Under the pieces are notes generated by a model. The model did no database searches. It was given only the letters and a program-made list of their open reading frames with translations, and was not told the DNA's origin. A stretch of DNA of 64,000 bases from positions 159,033 to 223,032 of the forward strand of contig NZ_LMMP01000050.1 of the NCBI RefSeq assembly GCF_001422815.1. The letters are read 5' to 3'. The translations under genes were made by a program, and so were the position numbers. Shown here piece after piece: positions 43,703-52,997 of the stretch. Positions within the stretch are counted from its first letter, which is position 1, and every line of letters starts with the position of its first letter. This DNA is from Methylobacterium sp. Leaf91 (GTDB taxonomy: Bacteria > Pseudomonadota > Alphaproteobacteria > Rhizobiales > Beijerinckiaceae).

Positions 43703-44575
43703 ATGACGTTTGTAGTGCCGCGCGCGAAGGCGGGTCTGATCGGGGCCGTGGCGATGGCGGCGGCTTTGGCCGGGTGCGAGACCTATGGCGGTGGCGGGGC
43801 AGCGGCGACGCGCCAGTTCGCCGTGGTCGAAACCGATTCCACCGGTGCCACCAACGTCAACATCGCCTCCCTCACCGAGGTTATCCAGCGCAATCCCAAC
43901 GATGCCGGCGCCTACGTCACACGCGGCGCGGCCTATGCCCGTTCGGGCCAGTTCAACGACGCCATCGGTGACTTCTCGAAAGCCGTCCAGATCGATCCGA
44001 ATTCGGCCTCGGCCTACAACAACCGTGCCCTCGCCTACCGCCAGACCGGCCGCAACGACGCGGCATTGGCCGATTTCTCGAAGGCGATCTCCGCCGATCC
44101 GAGCTACGGGCCGGCCTATATCGGCCGCGCCAACGTGCTGCGCGCCCAGGGCGATCTCGACGGCGCCACCTCCGACCTCAACCAGGCGATCCGCCTGACG
44201 CCGGAATCGGCCGAGGCCTACCATGCGCGCGGCCTCGTCCGTCAGCGCCAGGGCCAGAACACCCAGGCCATCGGCGATTTCGACGCCGCCATCGACCGCA
44301 ATCCCTTCGTCGCCGCGCCCTACGCCGCGCGCGGCCAGAGCCTCATCGCCACGAACCAGTTCGACAAGGCGATCGAGGATTACAACGCGGCCCTCAACGT
44401 CAACAACAAGGACGCCACCTCCTGGGCCTATCGCGGTCTCGCCTACGAGAAGTCGAACCGCAAGAAGGAGGCCATGGAGAGCTACCAGCGGGCCGCCCAG
44501 CTCGAGCCCGGCAATCCCGTGGCCAAGCAGGGTCTCGGACGTGTGCAGGGCGGCGTAGGCACCCTCTTCAACTGA
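43703..44575 (+). CDS. TPR-repeat lipoprotein (NlpI-like)
   Basis: The 290-residue product has a lipoprotein signal with lipobox AALAGC near residue 24 and then six or seven TPR units, beginning EVIQRNPNDAGAYVTRGAAYARSG, FNDAIGDFSKAVQIDPNSASAYNNRALAYRQTG and so on, ending EAMESYQRAAQLEPGNPVAK. It is probably anchored in the outer membrane and works as a scaffold for envelope enzymes. A close reading does not tell its partner. The LprI-type gene follows 10 bases later. Confidence 0.85.
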   Translation: MTFVVPRAKAGLIGAVAMAAALAGCETYGGGGAAATRQFAVVETDSTGATNVNIASLTEVIQRNPNDAGAYVTRGAAYARSGQFNDAIGDFSKAVQIDPNSASAYNNRALAYRQTGRNDAALADFSKAISADPSYGPAYIGRANVLRAQGDLDGATSDLNQAIRLTPESAEAYHARGLVRQRQGQNTQAIGDFDAAIDRNPFVAAPYAARGQSLIATNQFDKAIEDYNAALNVNNKDATSWAYRGLAYEKSNRKKEAMESYQRAAQLEPGNPVAKQGLGRVQGGVGTLFN

Positions 44576-44585
44576 AGCCCGCACG

Positions 44586-45095
44586 ATGCGCGGAGGATGC
44601 TCGAACGGCATCGCCGCCTTGGCGATGCTCACCCTGTCGTCGGGCGGAGTCGCCCTCGCCCAGACGGATACGGGCCGTCAGGCCTCGTCCGACTTGGCGA
44701 CGATCGAGCGTTGCGTCGGATCCGCCAAGGACGACGGCGCGCGCCTGTCCTGTATCGGGCGTGTCTCCCAGCCCTGCATGGATGCGCCGGACGGTTCGGG
44801 CTCGTCCACCATGGGCATGAACGGGTGCTACGCCCGCGAGATCGCGGCCTGGGATACGCTCCTCAACCGCACCTACAAGGATTTGGGCGCGGCGATGAGC
44901 GAGGGCGCCAACCTCTCCCTGCGTGACGCCCAGCGGGCCTGGATCGCGTTCCGCGACAAGGCTTGCGAATGGCCGTCCCTCGTCTATCCGGGCGGTTCCA
45001 TCATCGGCCCTCTCAGCGGCAAATGCCTGCAGATCCAGACCGGTCGGCGCGCCCTCGACCTCGACCGCATCAAGGCAGCGCTCACCGAGCGATAG
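44586..45095 (+). CDS. LprI-type (DUF1311) periplasmic protein
   Basis: The 169-residue product has a signal peptide (GIAALAMLTLSSGGVALAQ) and a DUF1311/LprI domain: CYAREIAAWDTLLNRTYKDLGAAMSEG, LRDAQRAWIAFRDKACEWPSLVYPGGSI, GKCLQIQTGRRALDL. Mycobacterial LprI is a lysozyme inhibitor; whether that holds here is unknown. Six cysteines suggest disulphides. It is co-directional with the TPR lipoprotein gene. Confidence 0.8.
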   Translation: MRGGCSNGIAALAMLTLSSGGVALAQTDTGRQASSDLATIERCVGSAKDDGARLSCIGRVSQPCMDAPDGSGSSTMGMNGCYAREIAAWDTLLNRTYKDLGAAMSEGANLSLRDAQRAWIAFRDKACEWPSLVYPGGSIIGPLSGKCLQIQTGRRALDLDRIKAALTER

Positions 45096-45235
45096 ATGTA
45101 GGGTTGTGGTCCAGAGTTATGTGACGGCGACCCATGTCATAGGTTAGCTTGCGAGCCAACTATCCTCTGAAGGCCAAACAGGCAATGACTCCCTTGCTAA
45201 TTGCTAAGGCCTTCGGTTATGAGGCCTCGATTGCC

Positions 45236-46114
45236 TCAATAATCATCAGCACCCAATGGTATTTGGTCTGCAAGATTCTCAAACACATGGACTTGGAGAC
45301 TGTTTCGAAGAGGGATCAACTTATCCGGAAAATTTCCCCCAAGGGCCAAACAAACCGTCACATCAGCCCTTACATTTGCAAAGGCAGCATTTGCTTCTAA
45401 AACTGCACGGTATTTGACGCACTGGAACAAGCCCCTTGTAATATCGAGGAGAGGCGCATTTCTTGGCTTTACCTCCGCAACGCATACCCGCCCCTTGTGG
45501 GCAAACAGAATGTCGAGCCTATCACCGGATGGAATAGAATGTTCTGTCCGACCCTTCGGATGATCGGGCGAAAGTCCGATAACGACCGGATTGTTGCGTA
45601 CGAATTCCTTCAGTGCCTTGTGTGCCTGTCCCTCGCCTTGACCTCTACCGTATGCCGCTTCATTAATCAGGTCAGTAATTCCGCTTGCTACTGGTTTGAG
45701 ACGCAAACTCGATAGGACTTCATCCCAGTACGGGTATTCGTATATCTTTACTCTATACTGTTCAATAACAGATTTTCGTTCCGTCTTGTCTATCCATTTG
45801 TAGTCTTCATCGGTTAAAAAGCCGTCGAATCCAGGGCCTGGCAGACCTGTTTGCTTGTTGACTACAAGTGATTGAATATGCGGTATCTTGGTGCCCCAAT
45901 CTTCGGTCAACTCGATCAGAGCTCTACCCACGCACCCCAGTGGGTAATTCAGCACCCTGGGGTTTGTCATATTCAATTCATCAGCAAGAAATTCGTAGGA
46001 CAAAGGCCGCTTAGAGGCCGCTTGCCTCACCAAAATCGGCAAAATTCTGCGTGCGCGTTCTTGGTAAAGCTTTTCACCATGCAAATCGTTCGCGATCTCC
46101 GACGTCTTTGGCAT
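45236..46114 (-). CDS. putative PD-(D/E)XK nuclease with N-terminal winged-helix-like domain
   Basis: The 292-residue protein does not fit its GC-rich surroundings: its DNA is visibly AT-richer. The C-terminal half has GDRLDILFAHKGRVCVAEVKPR, in which an aspartate and a following ExK (EVK) match the restriction-endonuclease catalytic core. The N-terminal half (YQERARRILPILVRQAASKRPLSYEFLADELNMTNPRVLNY, IQSLVVNKQTGLPGPGFDGF) reads like the winged-helix domain seen in front of some defence nucleases. No methylase or partner lies nearby. A solitary defence-type nuclease or a mobile-element leftover are both possible. Confidence 0.65.
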   Translation of the reverse strand: MPKTSEIANDLHGEKLYQERARRILPILVRQAASKRPLSYEFLADELNMTNPRVLNYPLGCVGRALIELTEDWGTKIPHIQSLVVNKQTGLPGPGFDGFLTDEDYKWIDKTERKSVIEQYRVKIYEYPYWDEVLSSLRLKPVASGITDLINEAAYGRGQGEGQAHKALKEFVRNNPVVIGLSPDHPKGRTEHSIPSGDRLDILFAHKGRVCVAEVKPRNAPLLDITRGLFQCVKYRAVLEANAAFANVRADVTVCLALGGNFPDKLIPLRNSLQVHVFENLADQIPLGADDY

Positions 46115-46252
46115 TTTCCCCCGCTCCTACCGTGACTAACGCTCACAACTCATTATTGCGCTAAGCACCTTCCGGTGGAACTCCCACATCCTACCTAATT
46201 TGATGGTTCGGGGAGGGACCTGATGCCGGCTTTCGACCATCCCATCCTCCGT

Positions 46253-46717
46253 TCAGCCCGGCGGCAAGATCCGCCGGTACTGGATGAAGCCCGACCGGTC
46301 GGCGAGCGTATCGTACAAGGCGCGAGCCGGTGCGTTGTCTTCCATCGTCAGCCAGTGGACGCGGTCGACCCTGGCGTGACGGGCCTCGACCATCACCCGC
46401 TCGATCAGGGCACGGGCGACTCCCCTGCCCCGGGAGGACGGCGCCGTGAACAGGTCCTGCAGGTAGCAGTACGGTCCACGCGTCCAGGCCGAGGCGTGGA
46501 AGATGTAATGGACGAGCCCCACCAGGACGCCCTCATCCTCGGCCACCAACGCATGGATGGGCACGAGGGGATCGTGGATCCGCGACCAGGTCAGGTCGCG
46601 GGTCTCCGGCGGGATCGAGGCGCGGTAGAAGTCGAGATAGCCCGACCACAACCCCTCCCAGGCCTCGCGCTCGTCGGGCCGGACGGCGCGGATCGCGAGG
46701 CCCGGCACGGCGGTCAC
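46253..46717 (-). CDS. GNAT-family N-acetyltransferase
   Basis: The 154-residue product is a GNAT acetyltransferase. It opens AIRAVRPDEREAWEGLWSGYLDFY and has the acetyl-CoA loop DLFTAPSSRGRGVARALIERV followed by RVHWLTMEDNAPARALYDTLADRSGFIQYRR. The RGRGVA segment is the pyrophosphate-binding motif. The start is a GTG that overlaps the glpX stop codon (GTGA), so it is coupled to glpX. Substrate unknown. Confidence 0.85.
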   Translation of the reverse strand: MTAVPGLAIRAVRPDEREAWEGLWSGYLDFYRASIPPETRDLTWSRIHDPLVPIHALVAEDEGVLVGLVHYIFHASAWTRGPYCYLQDLFTAPSSRGRGVARALIERVMVEARHARVDRVHWLTMEDNAPARALYDTLADRSGFIQYRRILPPG

Positions 46718-47709
46718 GCTTCGAACCGCTCGGGGCGGCGATGCTCGCCGACGATGCGGCGGACGGTGCCGGTGGACGACCGGTAGACCACCGTCTCCGT
46801 CACGATCATGCCGGTCTTGAACCGCACGCCCTGCAGGAGCGCCCCGTCGGTGACGCCGGTCGCGGCCACGATCACGTCGCCGCGCGCCATGTCGGCGAGC
46901 TCGTATTTGCGGTTCGGATCGCTGATGCCCATCCGGGCCGCGCGCTCGCGCTTGTCGTGGCTGTCGAGGATCAGACGCCCCTGCATATGCCCGCCGATGC
47001 AGCGCAGGACGCCAGCCGCGATGACGCCCTCGGGTGCCGCGCCGATGCCGAGATAGATGTCGGCGCCAGTCTCGTCCGGGCTCGTCGTGTGGATGATGCC
47101 CGCGATGTCGCCGTCCGAGATCAGGCGGATGCCGGCACCGGTCTCGCGCACGGCGGCGACCAGGCCCATATGGCGCGGCCTGTCGAGGATGATGGCGGTG
47201 ATTTCGGAGGGGGCGCAGCCTTTGTGCCGGGCGAGCGCCGCGATGTTGTCGGCCGGGCTGGCATCGAGATCGACGAGGCCCTGGGGATAGCCGGGGCCGA
47301 TGGCGATCTTCTGCATGTAGACGTCGGGCGCGGCGAGCAGCGACCCGTGTTCTGCCAGAGCCATCACCGCGATGGCGCCGGGCATGTCCTTGGCGCAGAG
47401 GGTCGTCCCCTCCAGCGGATCGACGGCGATGTCCACCTTCGGCCCGGCCCCGGTGCCGAGTTGCTCGCCGATATAGAGCATCGGCGCCTCGTCGCGCTCG
47501 CCTTCGCCGATGACCACCGTGCCGTTGATCGGCAGGAGGTTGAGCTCGCGCCGCATGGCGTCGACGGCGGCCTGGTCGGCCTCCTTCTCGCGTCCCTGGC
47601 CGCGAAGCCGGGCAGCGGCGATGGCGGCGCGCTCGGTCACGCGCGCCAGTTCGAGGCTCAGGGTGCGGGTGACCGGATGTCCCGTCTGCCCAATCGTTTC
47701 GTCCGCCAT
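46714..47709 (-). CDS. glpX: class II fructose-1,6-bisphosphatase
   Basis: GlpX removes the 1-phosphate of fructose 1,6-bisphosphate in gluconeogenesis. It may also serve the sedoheptulose step of C1-assimilating cycles. The 331-residue protein has GTVVIGEGERDEAPMLYIGEQLG, the metal and substrate motif DIAVDPLEGTTLCAKDMPGA and the LRCIGGHMQGRL segment. These are hallmarks of class II. The GNAT gene overlaps its end, and hom lies 46 bases upstream. Confidence 0.95.
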   Translation of the reverse strand: MADETIGQTGHPVTRTLSLELARVTERAAIAAARLRGQGREKEADQAAVDAMRRELNLLPINGTVVIGEGERDEAPMLYIGEQLGTGAGPKVDIAVDPLEGTTLCAKDMPGAIAVMALAEHGSLLAAPDVYMQKIAIGPGYPQGLVDLDASPADNIAALARHKGCAPSEITAIILDRPRHMGLVAAVRETGAGIRLISDGDIAGIIHTTSPDETGADIYLGIGAAPEGVIAAGVLRCIGGHMQGRLILDSHDKRERAARMGISDPNRKYELADMARGDVIVAATGVTDGALLQGVRFKTGMIVTETVVYRSSTGTVRRIVGEHRRPERFEA

Positions 47710-47755
47710 CCTGGTCCCGTCCCTTGTCGTGTCTGGGCCGCGATGGGCGGCCTTC

Positions 47756-49078
47756 TTATTCGCGTTCGATCCTGATCAATTGCGGCGCTTCGGCAAGGAG
47801 TCCATCCGCCGCGATGGCGTCGAGCGCCGCGCGGATGGTGCCTTCCGTGGCCGCGTAGGTGATCAGTACCAGGGGCACCGGCTGGCCGGAGCGGCCATGC
47901 GGGTCCTTGGTGGCGGCGCTCTCCGAGCGCCGCTGCAGGATGCTTTCGATAGAGATGTCGCGCTCGGCCATCCGCGTGGCGACACCCGCCGCGACGCCGG
48001 GCCGGTCATGCACGGTGAGACGGATGTAATAGCCGCCCTCGTGCCGCTGCATCGCCACCCGCTCAGACGGCGCGAGGCTCGCGGCGGGGCGTCCGAAGGT
48101 TGGGCGCGCGACGCCGGCCGCGATGTCGGCGATGTCCGCCACCACTGCGGAAGCGGTCGCCTCGCCGCCCGCTCCGGGGCCGATCAGCGTCAGCTCGCCC
48201 ACCGCATCCGCATCGATGGTCACGGCGTTGGTGACACCCATCACCTGGGCGATGGCGGAGGATTTCGGCACCATGGTCGGGTGGACGCGCTGCTCGATAC
48301 CGCCCTCGGCCACCTGTGCGACGCCGAGCAGCTTGATCCGGTAGCCGAGTTCCTCGGCCATGGTCAGGTCGAGGGGCTGGATCGCCGAGATGCCCTCCAC
48401 CGAGACGCCCTCGGCGTCGATCTCCACACAGAAAGCGAGGCTGACGAGAATGGCGAGCTTATGGGCGGTGTCGAACCCCTCGACGTCGAAGGTCGGATCG
48501 GCCTCGGCATAGCCCAAAGCCTGCGCGTCCTTGAGGCAGGCCTCGAAGGTCAGGCCTTCCCGCTCCATCCGGGTGAGGATGTAGTTGCAGGTGCCGTTCA
48601 TGATTCCGTAGACGCGCGACACGGCATTGCCGGTGAGCCCCTCGCGCAGGGCCTTGATGACGGGGATGCCGCCGGCGACGGAGGCCTCGTAGGCCAGGGT
48701 CACGCCCTTCGCCTCGGCGGCTTTCGACAGGGCCGCGCCATGATGGGCCAGCAGCGCCTTGTTGGCTGTGACCACGTGCTTCCCGGCCGCGATGGCGGCC
48801 TCAACCGTCGCCTTGGCCGGGCCTTCTGAGCCGCCGATGAGCTCCACCACGCAATCGACCTCGCCCGAGGAGGCCAAGGCGACGGGATCGTCGAACCAGG
48901 TCACGCCGGAGAGATCGAGGCCGCGGTCGCGGGTCTTGTCGCGGGAGGAGACGGCGGTGACACGCACCGCGCGGCCCGTGGCGGCGGTGATGGCTTCGGC
49001 GCGGCGAGCCACCATCCGGACGACGGAAGCGCCGACGGTGCCGAGACCGGCGACGCCGAGGCGGAGGCTCTGTGACAT
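47756..49078 (-). CDS. hom: homoserine dehydrogenase
   Basis: Hom reduces aspartate semialdehyde to homoserine, leading to threonine and methionine. The 440-residue product has the Rossmann start LRLGVAGLGTVGASVV, VVTANKALLA, the catalytic YEASVAGGIPVIKALREGL and NGTCNYILTRME, ADPTFDVEGFDTAHKLAIL, and a C-terminal ACT-type regulatory domain (YYIRLTVHDRPGVAAGVATRMAERDISIESILQ) that likely binds threonine. It is upstream of glpX on the same strand and the spacing allows co-transcription. Confidence 0.96.
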   Translation of the reverse strand: MSQSLRLGVAGLGTVGASVVRMVARRAEAITAATGRAVRVTAVSSRDKTRDRGLDLSGVTWFDDPVALASSGEVDCVVELIGGSEGPAKATVEAAIAAGKHVVTANKALLAHHGAALSKAAEAKGVTLAYEASVAGGIPVIKALREGLTGNAVSRVYGIMNGTCNYILTRMEREGLTFEACLKDAQALGYAEADPTFDVEGFDTAHKLAILVSLAFCVEIDAEGVSVEGISAIQPLDLTMAEELGYRIKLLGVAQVAEGGIEQRVHPTMVPKSSAIAQVMGVTNAVTIDADAVGELTLIGPGAGGEATASAVVADIADIAAGVARPTFGRPAASLAPSERVAMQRHEGGYYIRLTVHDRPGVAAGVATRMAERDISIESILQRRSESAATKDPHGRSGQPVPLVLITYAATEGTIRAALDAIAADGLLAEAPQLIRIERE

Positions 49079-49265
49079 GGACGCGATCCGTATCTGACTT
49101 CGCTCGGCCGAGCGCGGGCAACCCGTCGTTCGAGCCTGTGCGTGACGCCGCTCCTTCGAACGGCCGGCTCTTCTGCAACGAATCCCTGTGGCGTGCAAGA
49201 AAACCTGTGGCTCCTCGCGACGCGGCGTCGAGCGGGAAAATCGGAGAACGACGGAGCCGTCCTCC

Positions 49266-49988
49266 TCAGGGTGTGGAACGCCGATCGTTCACTTTCGACT
49301 CGAAGCGCCACGCCGTGGCGATGAGGCCGTACAGGACGGCGGCGTTGAGACAATGCCAGAGGAAGTGGGTGCCCGTGGGCAGGCTCGGGCAGAGGGCGAC
49401 GTCCAGGGTCCGGAAAGTGAGCGAGAGGGCGAACACAGCGGCGATGGCGAGGAGCGACAGGCCGGCGCCACGCCGGGCCGGGCCGAGCGAACATGTCTGG
49501 GTCATCAGCAGGCCGGTCGCGACACCAATCAGGGCCAAGATGGCGGGCGCGTAGGCGATGGAGCCATTGCTCAGCCTGTCGACGGATTGGCCCGTGAGCG
49601 CGTCGAGGGCCGGTTCCAGCCCGGCAGCGAAGCCGGCAAAGCCCAGGGTCGCCAGGATCGCCGGAACGAGGGTGAGCCCGAGGAGCCGTCGAAGGGCGAG
49701 GAAGAAATAGGCGTAGATGAAGAGGGCGATGGGGATGACGTCGGCGAGCATCGCCCAGCGGACGGCGACGGTGTGGAACAGGAACGACCCGATGCCGACG
49801 AGGGCGACGAGCCCGGCCAGCGCCGTCGCCGCCCGGTCGCGTCTGGGGCCGGAGCCGGCGAGGCGAAAGGCCAGGAACGCGGCGACGAGGAAGGCCGCGT
49901 TGGAGGCGGCGTTCAGCGGCTCGGCCCAGAAGCCCGCATCCCCGCGCTCGCAATAGGCCCGGATCGGTGCGAACCAGCCGTCGGACAT
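49266..49988 (-). CDS. ceramidase-domain membrane protein
   Basis: The 240-residue membrane protein has seven likely helices and the alkaline-ceramidase pattern: YCERGDAGFWAEPLNAASNAAFLVAAF at the front, GSFLFHTVAVRWAMLADVIPIALF in the middle with histidine and aspartate residues, and GTHFLWHCLNAAVLYGLIATAW near the end. Members bind zinc and hydrolyse ceramides or related lipid amides, but bacterial substrates are not proved. The gene is convergent with neither neighbour; xthA starts divergently 86 bases upstream. Confidence 0.8.
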   Translation of the reverse strand: MSDGWFAPIRAYCERGDAGFWAEPLNAASNAAFLVAAFLAFRLAGSGPRRDRAATALAGLVALVGIGSFLFHTVAVRWAMLADVIPIALFIYAYFFLALRRLLGLTLVPAILATLGFAGFAAGLEPALDALTGQSVDRLSNGSIAYAPAILALIGVATGLLMTQTCSLGPARRGAGLSLLAIAAVFALSLTFRTLDVALCPSLPTGTHFLWHCLNAAVLYGLIATAWRFESKVNDRRSTP

Positions 49989-50074
49989 CCGATCTTCCTC
50001 GTGTGCGCATACCTTGCCAGCCCGACGCGAAGGCCCGATGACGGGCGGCCCTCTCCGACCGGATTTCAGAGCCC

Positions 50075-50869
50075 ATGCGGATCGCCACCTGGAACGTCAA
50101 TTCGATCAAGCAGCGGGTCGGCCATCTCGTCGGCTTCCTCGACGAGGCCAAGCCCGACGTGGTCTGCCTGCAGGAGCTGAAATGCCAGGACGAGGGCTTT
50201 CCCCGCGCCGAGATCGAGGCTGCGGGCTACGCCGTCGAGACGCTGGGGCAGAAGGCATATAACGGCGTGGCCCTGCTGGTGCGGGCGCCGCTCACCATGA
50301 GCGAGATCCGCCGTGGCCTGCCCGGCGACGAGACCGACGAGCAATCCCGCTATATCGAGGCGCTGATCTCGGGAGAGGACGTGGCCCCCGTCCGGGTGGC
50401 CTCGATCTACCTGCCCAACGGCAATCCGACGCCGGGACCGAAATACACCTACAAGCTCGGCTTCATGGAGCGGTTGAGGCTCCATGCGCGTGCGCACCTC
50501 GCCGACGAGCGGGCCCTGGTGCTGGCGGGCGATTACAACGTGATTCCCGAGCCCGAGGACGCGGCGGATGCGAGCGCCTGGGTGAACGACGCGCTGTTCC
50601 TGCCCGAGACTCGTTCCGCCTTCCGCGCCCTCCTCGCCGAAGGATTCAGCGAGGCCCTGCGCGCCTGCGACCCTCGGCCGGGCCTCTACACGTTCTGGGA
50701 TTACCAGGCCGGCTGCTGGCAGCGGAACCAGGGAATCCGCATCGACCACCTGCTGCTCTCGCCCCAGGCCGCCGACCGTCTGGTCTCGGCTTCCGTGCAG
50801 AAGCATCTGCGTGGCCTGGAAAAGCCCTCCGACCACGTGCCCGTGACGATCGAGCTTCGACCGCGCTGA
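50075..50869 (+). CDS. xthA: exodeoxyribonuclease III
   Basis: ExoIII is an AP endonuclease and 3' exonuclease in base excision repair. The 264-residue product has the EEP-fold motifs: IATWNVNSIKQRVGHL, VVCLQELKCQDEGFP with the metal-binding glutamate, VALLVRAP, ALVLAGDYNVIPEPED, FTFWDYQAGCWQRNQGIRIDHLLL (here YTFWDYQ), and KPSDHVPVTIEL with the catalytic His. No link with the divergent ceramidase gene is seen. Confidence 0.95.
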   Translation: MRIATWNVNSIKQRVGHLVGFLDEAKPDVVCLQELKCQDEGFPRAEIEAAGYAVETLGQKAYNGVALLVRAPLTMSEIRRGLPGDETDEQSRYIEALISGEDVAPVRVASIYLPNGNPTPGPKYTYKLGFMERLRLHARAHLADERALVLAGDYNVIPEPEDAADASAWVNDALFLPETRSAFRALLAEGFSEALRACDPRPGLYTFWDYQAGCWQRNQGIRIDHLLLSPQAADRLVSASVQKHLRGLEKPSDHVPVTIELRPR

Positions 50870-51029
50870 TCCGAGGCCCGAGCTAGTGACGTTCCGGGCG
50901 CAACCGCTTGGACGAAGGAATGATCTCTCATCGGACCCGTTCGGAGACGATCCTCCGTCACCGGGCGGTCATGCACATGCCGTAACGGCCCTGGAATCGA
51001 TCACGCCAACCAGCGACGTGAGACCGTTC

Positions 51030-52277
51030 ATGACGCGCGCAGCACGGGCCATCCGCCGCGAGACGAATCTGGGTCTCACTCAGGCCGTCCATCGCAACAG
51101 GGCCTTCTCGAAAGCGGGAGTATCGGAACGCCTGTTCACGGCGGCCTTCAGCGGGCTGGTCTATCCGCAGATCTGGGAAGACCCGGTGGTGGACATGGCG
51201 GCGCTCCGGCTGCGGCCGGAGGACCACGTCGTCACCATCGCCTCGGGGGGCTGCAACGCGCTCTCCTACCTCACGGCCAACCCGGCACGGATCAGCGCCG
51301 TCGACCTCAACGGCGCGCATGTGGCCCTGGGGAGGCTGAAACTCGCCGCCCTCCGGCACCTGCCCGACCATGCCGCGTTCTTCGGCCTCTTCGGCCGCCC
51401 CGCCCGGCCCGAGAACGTGGCCGCCTATGACGAGATCATCCGGCCGCATCTCGATGCCACGTCCCGGGCCTATTGGGAGACGCGGCGCCTCGATGGCGGG
51501 CGTCGCATCTCGGCCTTCGAGCGAGGCTTCTACCGCTACGGCCTGCTCGGGCGTTTCATCGGCGCGGGCCATTGGCTGGCCCGCCGCTACGGCTGCGATC
51601 TCAGTGCCGTTCTGAAGGCGCGGGACCTCGCCGAACAGCGGACGATCTTCGAGAAGGAACTGGCCCCGCTCTTCGAGAAGGCCTTCATCCGCTGGCTCAT
51701 CCGCCAGCCGGCCTCGCTCTATGGCCTCGGCATCCCGCCCGCGCAATACGTGGCTCTGGCGGGCGATGGCCCCGGCGGGATGGCGGCCGTCTTGCGCCAT
51801 CGCCTGGAGCGGCTCGCCTGCGGCTTCCCGATCCGATCCAACTATTTCGCCTGGCAGGCCTTCGGCCGGGCCTACGACACCGCGCCCGACGCATCGCTGC
51901 CGCCCTATCTCCAGGCCGGGAACCACGCGGCTCTACGCGAGCGCGCCGGCCGCCTCGACTTCCGCCAGCAATCGATGACCGAATTCCTGCGGGAGAGCCC
52001 GGCCGCCAGCGTCGATGCCGTCATCCTTCTCGACGCGCAGGATTGGATGACGGATGCCGACCTCACCGACCTGTGGACCCAGATCACCCGCGCGGCTCGG
52101 CCTGGCGCCCGCGTGATCTTCCGGACGGCGGCGGACGAGCGACGGCTGCCCGGCCGGGTCCCGGATTCCATCCTCGGCGCCTGGGACTATGCCGAGGAGG
52201 AGAGCCGTCGACTCGGCGAGCAGGACCGGTCGTCGATCTATGGGGCGTTCCACCTCTACCGTCTGGCCTCTTCATGA
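51030..52277 (+). CDS. btaA: S-adenosylmethionine:diacylglycerol 3-amino-3-carboxypropyl transferase (BtaA)
   Basis: BtaA transfers the aminocarboxypropyl group of SAM to diacylglycerol, making diacylglyceryl-homoserine, the first step to betaine lipid (DGTS). The 415-residue protein is a DUF3419 type: FSGLVYPQIWEDPVVDMAALRL, VVTIASGGCNALSYLTANPARISAVDLNGAHVALGRLKL (SAM-binding), and SVDAVILLDAQDWMTDADLTDLW. The ATG at 51030 fits; an upstream GTG frame (50886) adds a non-family lead. The gene overlaps btaB by 4 bases. Confidence 0.87.
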   Translation: MTRAARAIRRETNLGLTQAVHRNRAFSKAGVSERLFTAAFSGLVYPQIWEDPVVDMAALRLRPEDHVVTIASGGCNALSYLTANPARISAVDLNGAHVALGRLKLAALRHLPDHAAFFGLFGRPARPENVAAYDEIIRPHLDATSRAYWETRRLDGGRRISAFERGFYRYGLLGRFIGAGHWLARRYGCDLSAVLKARDLAEQRTIFEKELAPLFEKAFIRWLIRQPASLYGLGIPPAQYVALAGDGPGGMAAVLRHRLERLACGFPIRSNYFAWQAFGRAYDTAPDASLPPYLQAGNHAALRERAGRLDFRQQSMTEFLRESPAASVDAVILLDAQDWMTDADLTDLWTQITRAARPGARVIFRTAADERRLPGRVPDSILGAWDYAEEESRRLGEQDRSSIYGAFHLYRLASS

Positions 52278-52930
52278 GCGAGGCGGCGCGGCTGATGGAC
52301 CGGATGTACCGCTACCAGCGGCACATCTACGATGCGAGCCGGAAGTTCTACCTCCTCGGCCGAGACGGCATGGTCGCGGATCTCCGGCTTCCCGCCGGAG
52401 GCAGCGTGCTGGAGATCGGGTGCGGCACCGGGCGCAACCTCGTGCGCATCGCGCGAACCTATCCGGACGCCCGATGCTTCGGCCTCGATGTCTCGGCCGA
52501 GATGCTCGCGACAGCGGGGCGCGCCACCGCCCGCGCGGGCCTCGCCCACCGCATTCGCCTCGCCCGTGGCGATGCCACGGCCTTCGATCCGGCCGCCCTG
52601 TTCGGGGAGGCGGTCTTCGACCGGATCGTGATCTCCTACGCCCTGTCGATGATCCCGCCCTGGCGCGCCGTCCTCGCCGAGGCGGCCGGTCACCTCGCTC
52701 CGGACGGCTCCCTGCACATCGTCGATTTCGGGGATCAGGGCGGTCTGCCGTGGCCGGCGAGATGGCTGCTCAACCGATGGCTCGCGGGGTTCCACGTCAC
52801 CCCGCGACAGGGACTGGCCGATGCCCTCGCCGATGTGGCGCGCCTTTCCCGACGGCGGGCACGCGTGGCGCAGCGTTTCGGCGGCTATGCCGTGCATGGG
52901 GTGATCGAACGGGATCTGGGCCCTATCTGA
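52274..52930 (+). CDS. btaB: diacylglyceryl-homoserine N-methyltransferase (BtaB)
   Basis: BtaB methylates diacylglyceryl-homoserine three times to give diacylglyceryl-trimethylhomoserine. The 218-residue methyltransferase has MDRMYRYQRHIYDASRKFYLLGRD, typical of BtaB, then VLEIGCGTGRNLVRIARTYP (SAM motif I), CFGLDVSAEMLATAG and IVISYALSMIPPWRAVL. It is translationally coupled to btaA (ATGA). Together the pair points to phosphorus-free betaine lipids in the membrane, often used under phosphate limitation. Confidence 0.88.
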   Translation: MSEAARLMDRMYRYQRHIYDASRKFYLLGRDGMVADLRLPAGGSVLEIGCGTGRNLVRIARTYPDARCFGLDVSAEMLATAGRATARAGLAHRIRLARGDATAFDPAALFGEAVFDRIVISYALSMIPPWRAVLAEAAGHLAPDGSLHIVDFGDQGGLPWPARWLLNRWLAGFHVTPRQGLADALADVARLSRRRARVAQRFGGYAVHGVIERDLGPI

Positions 52931-52997
52931 GGTCACCCGAGGCACGGGCCATCGCGGCCCGCCTCACCCTCCCCGATCCAACAGGCCTTCCCTTCGC

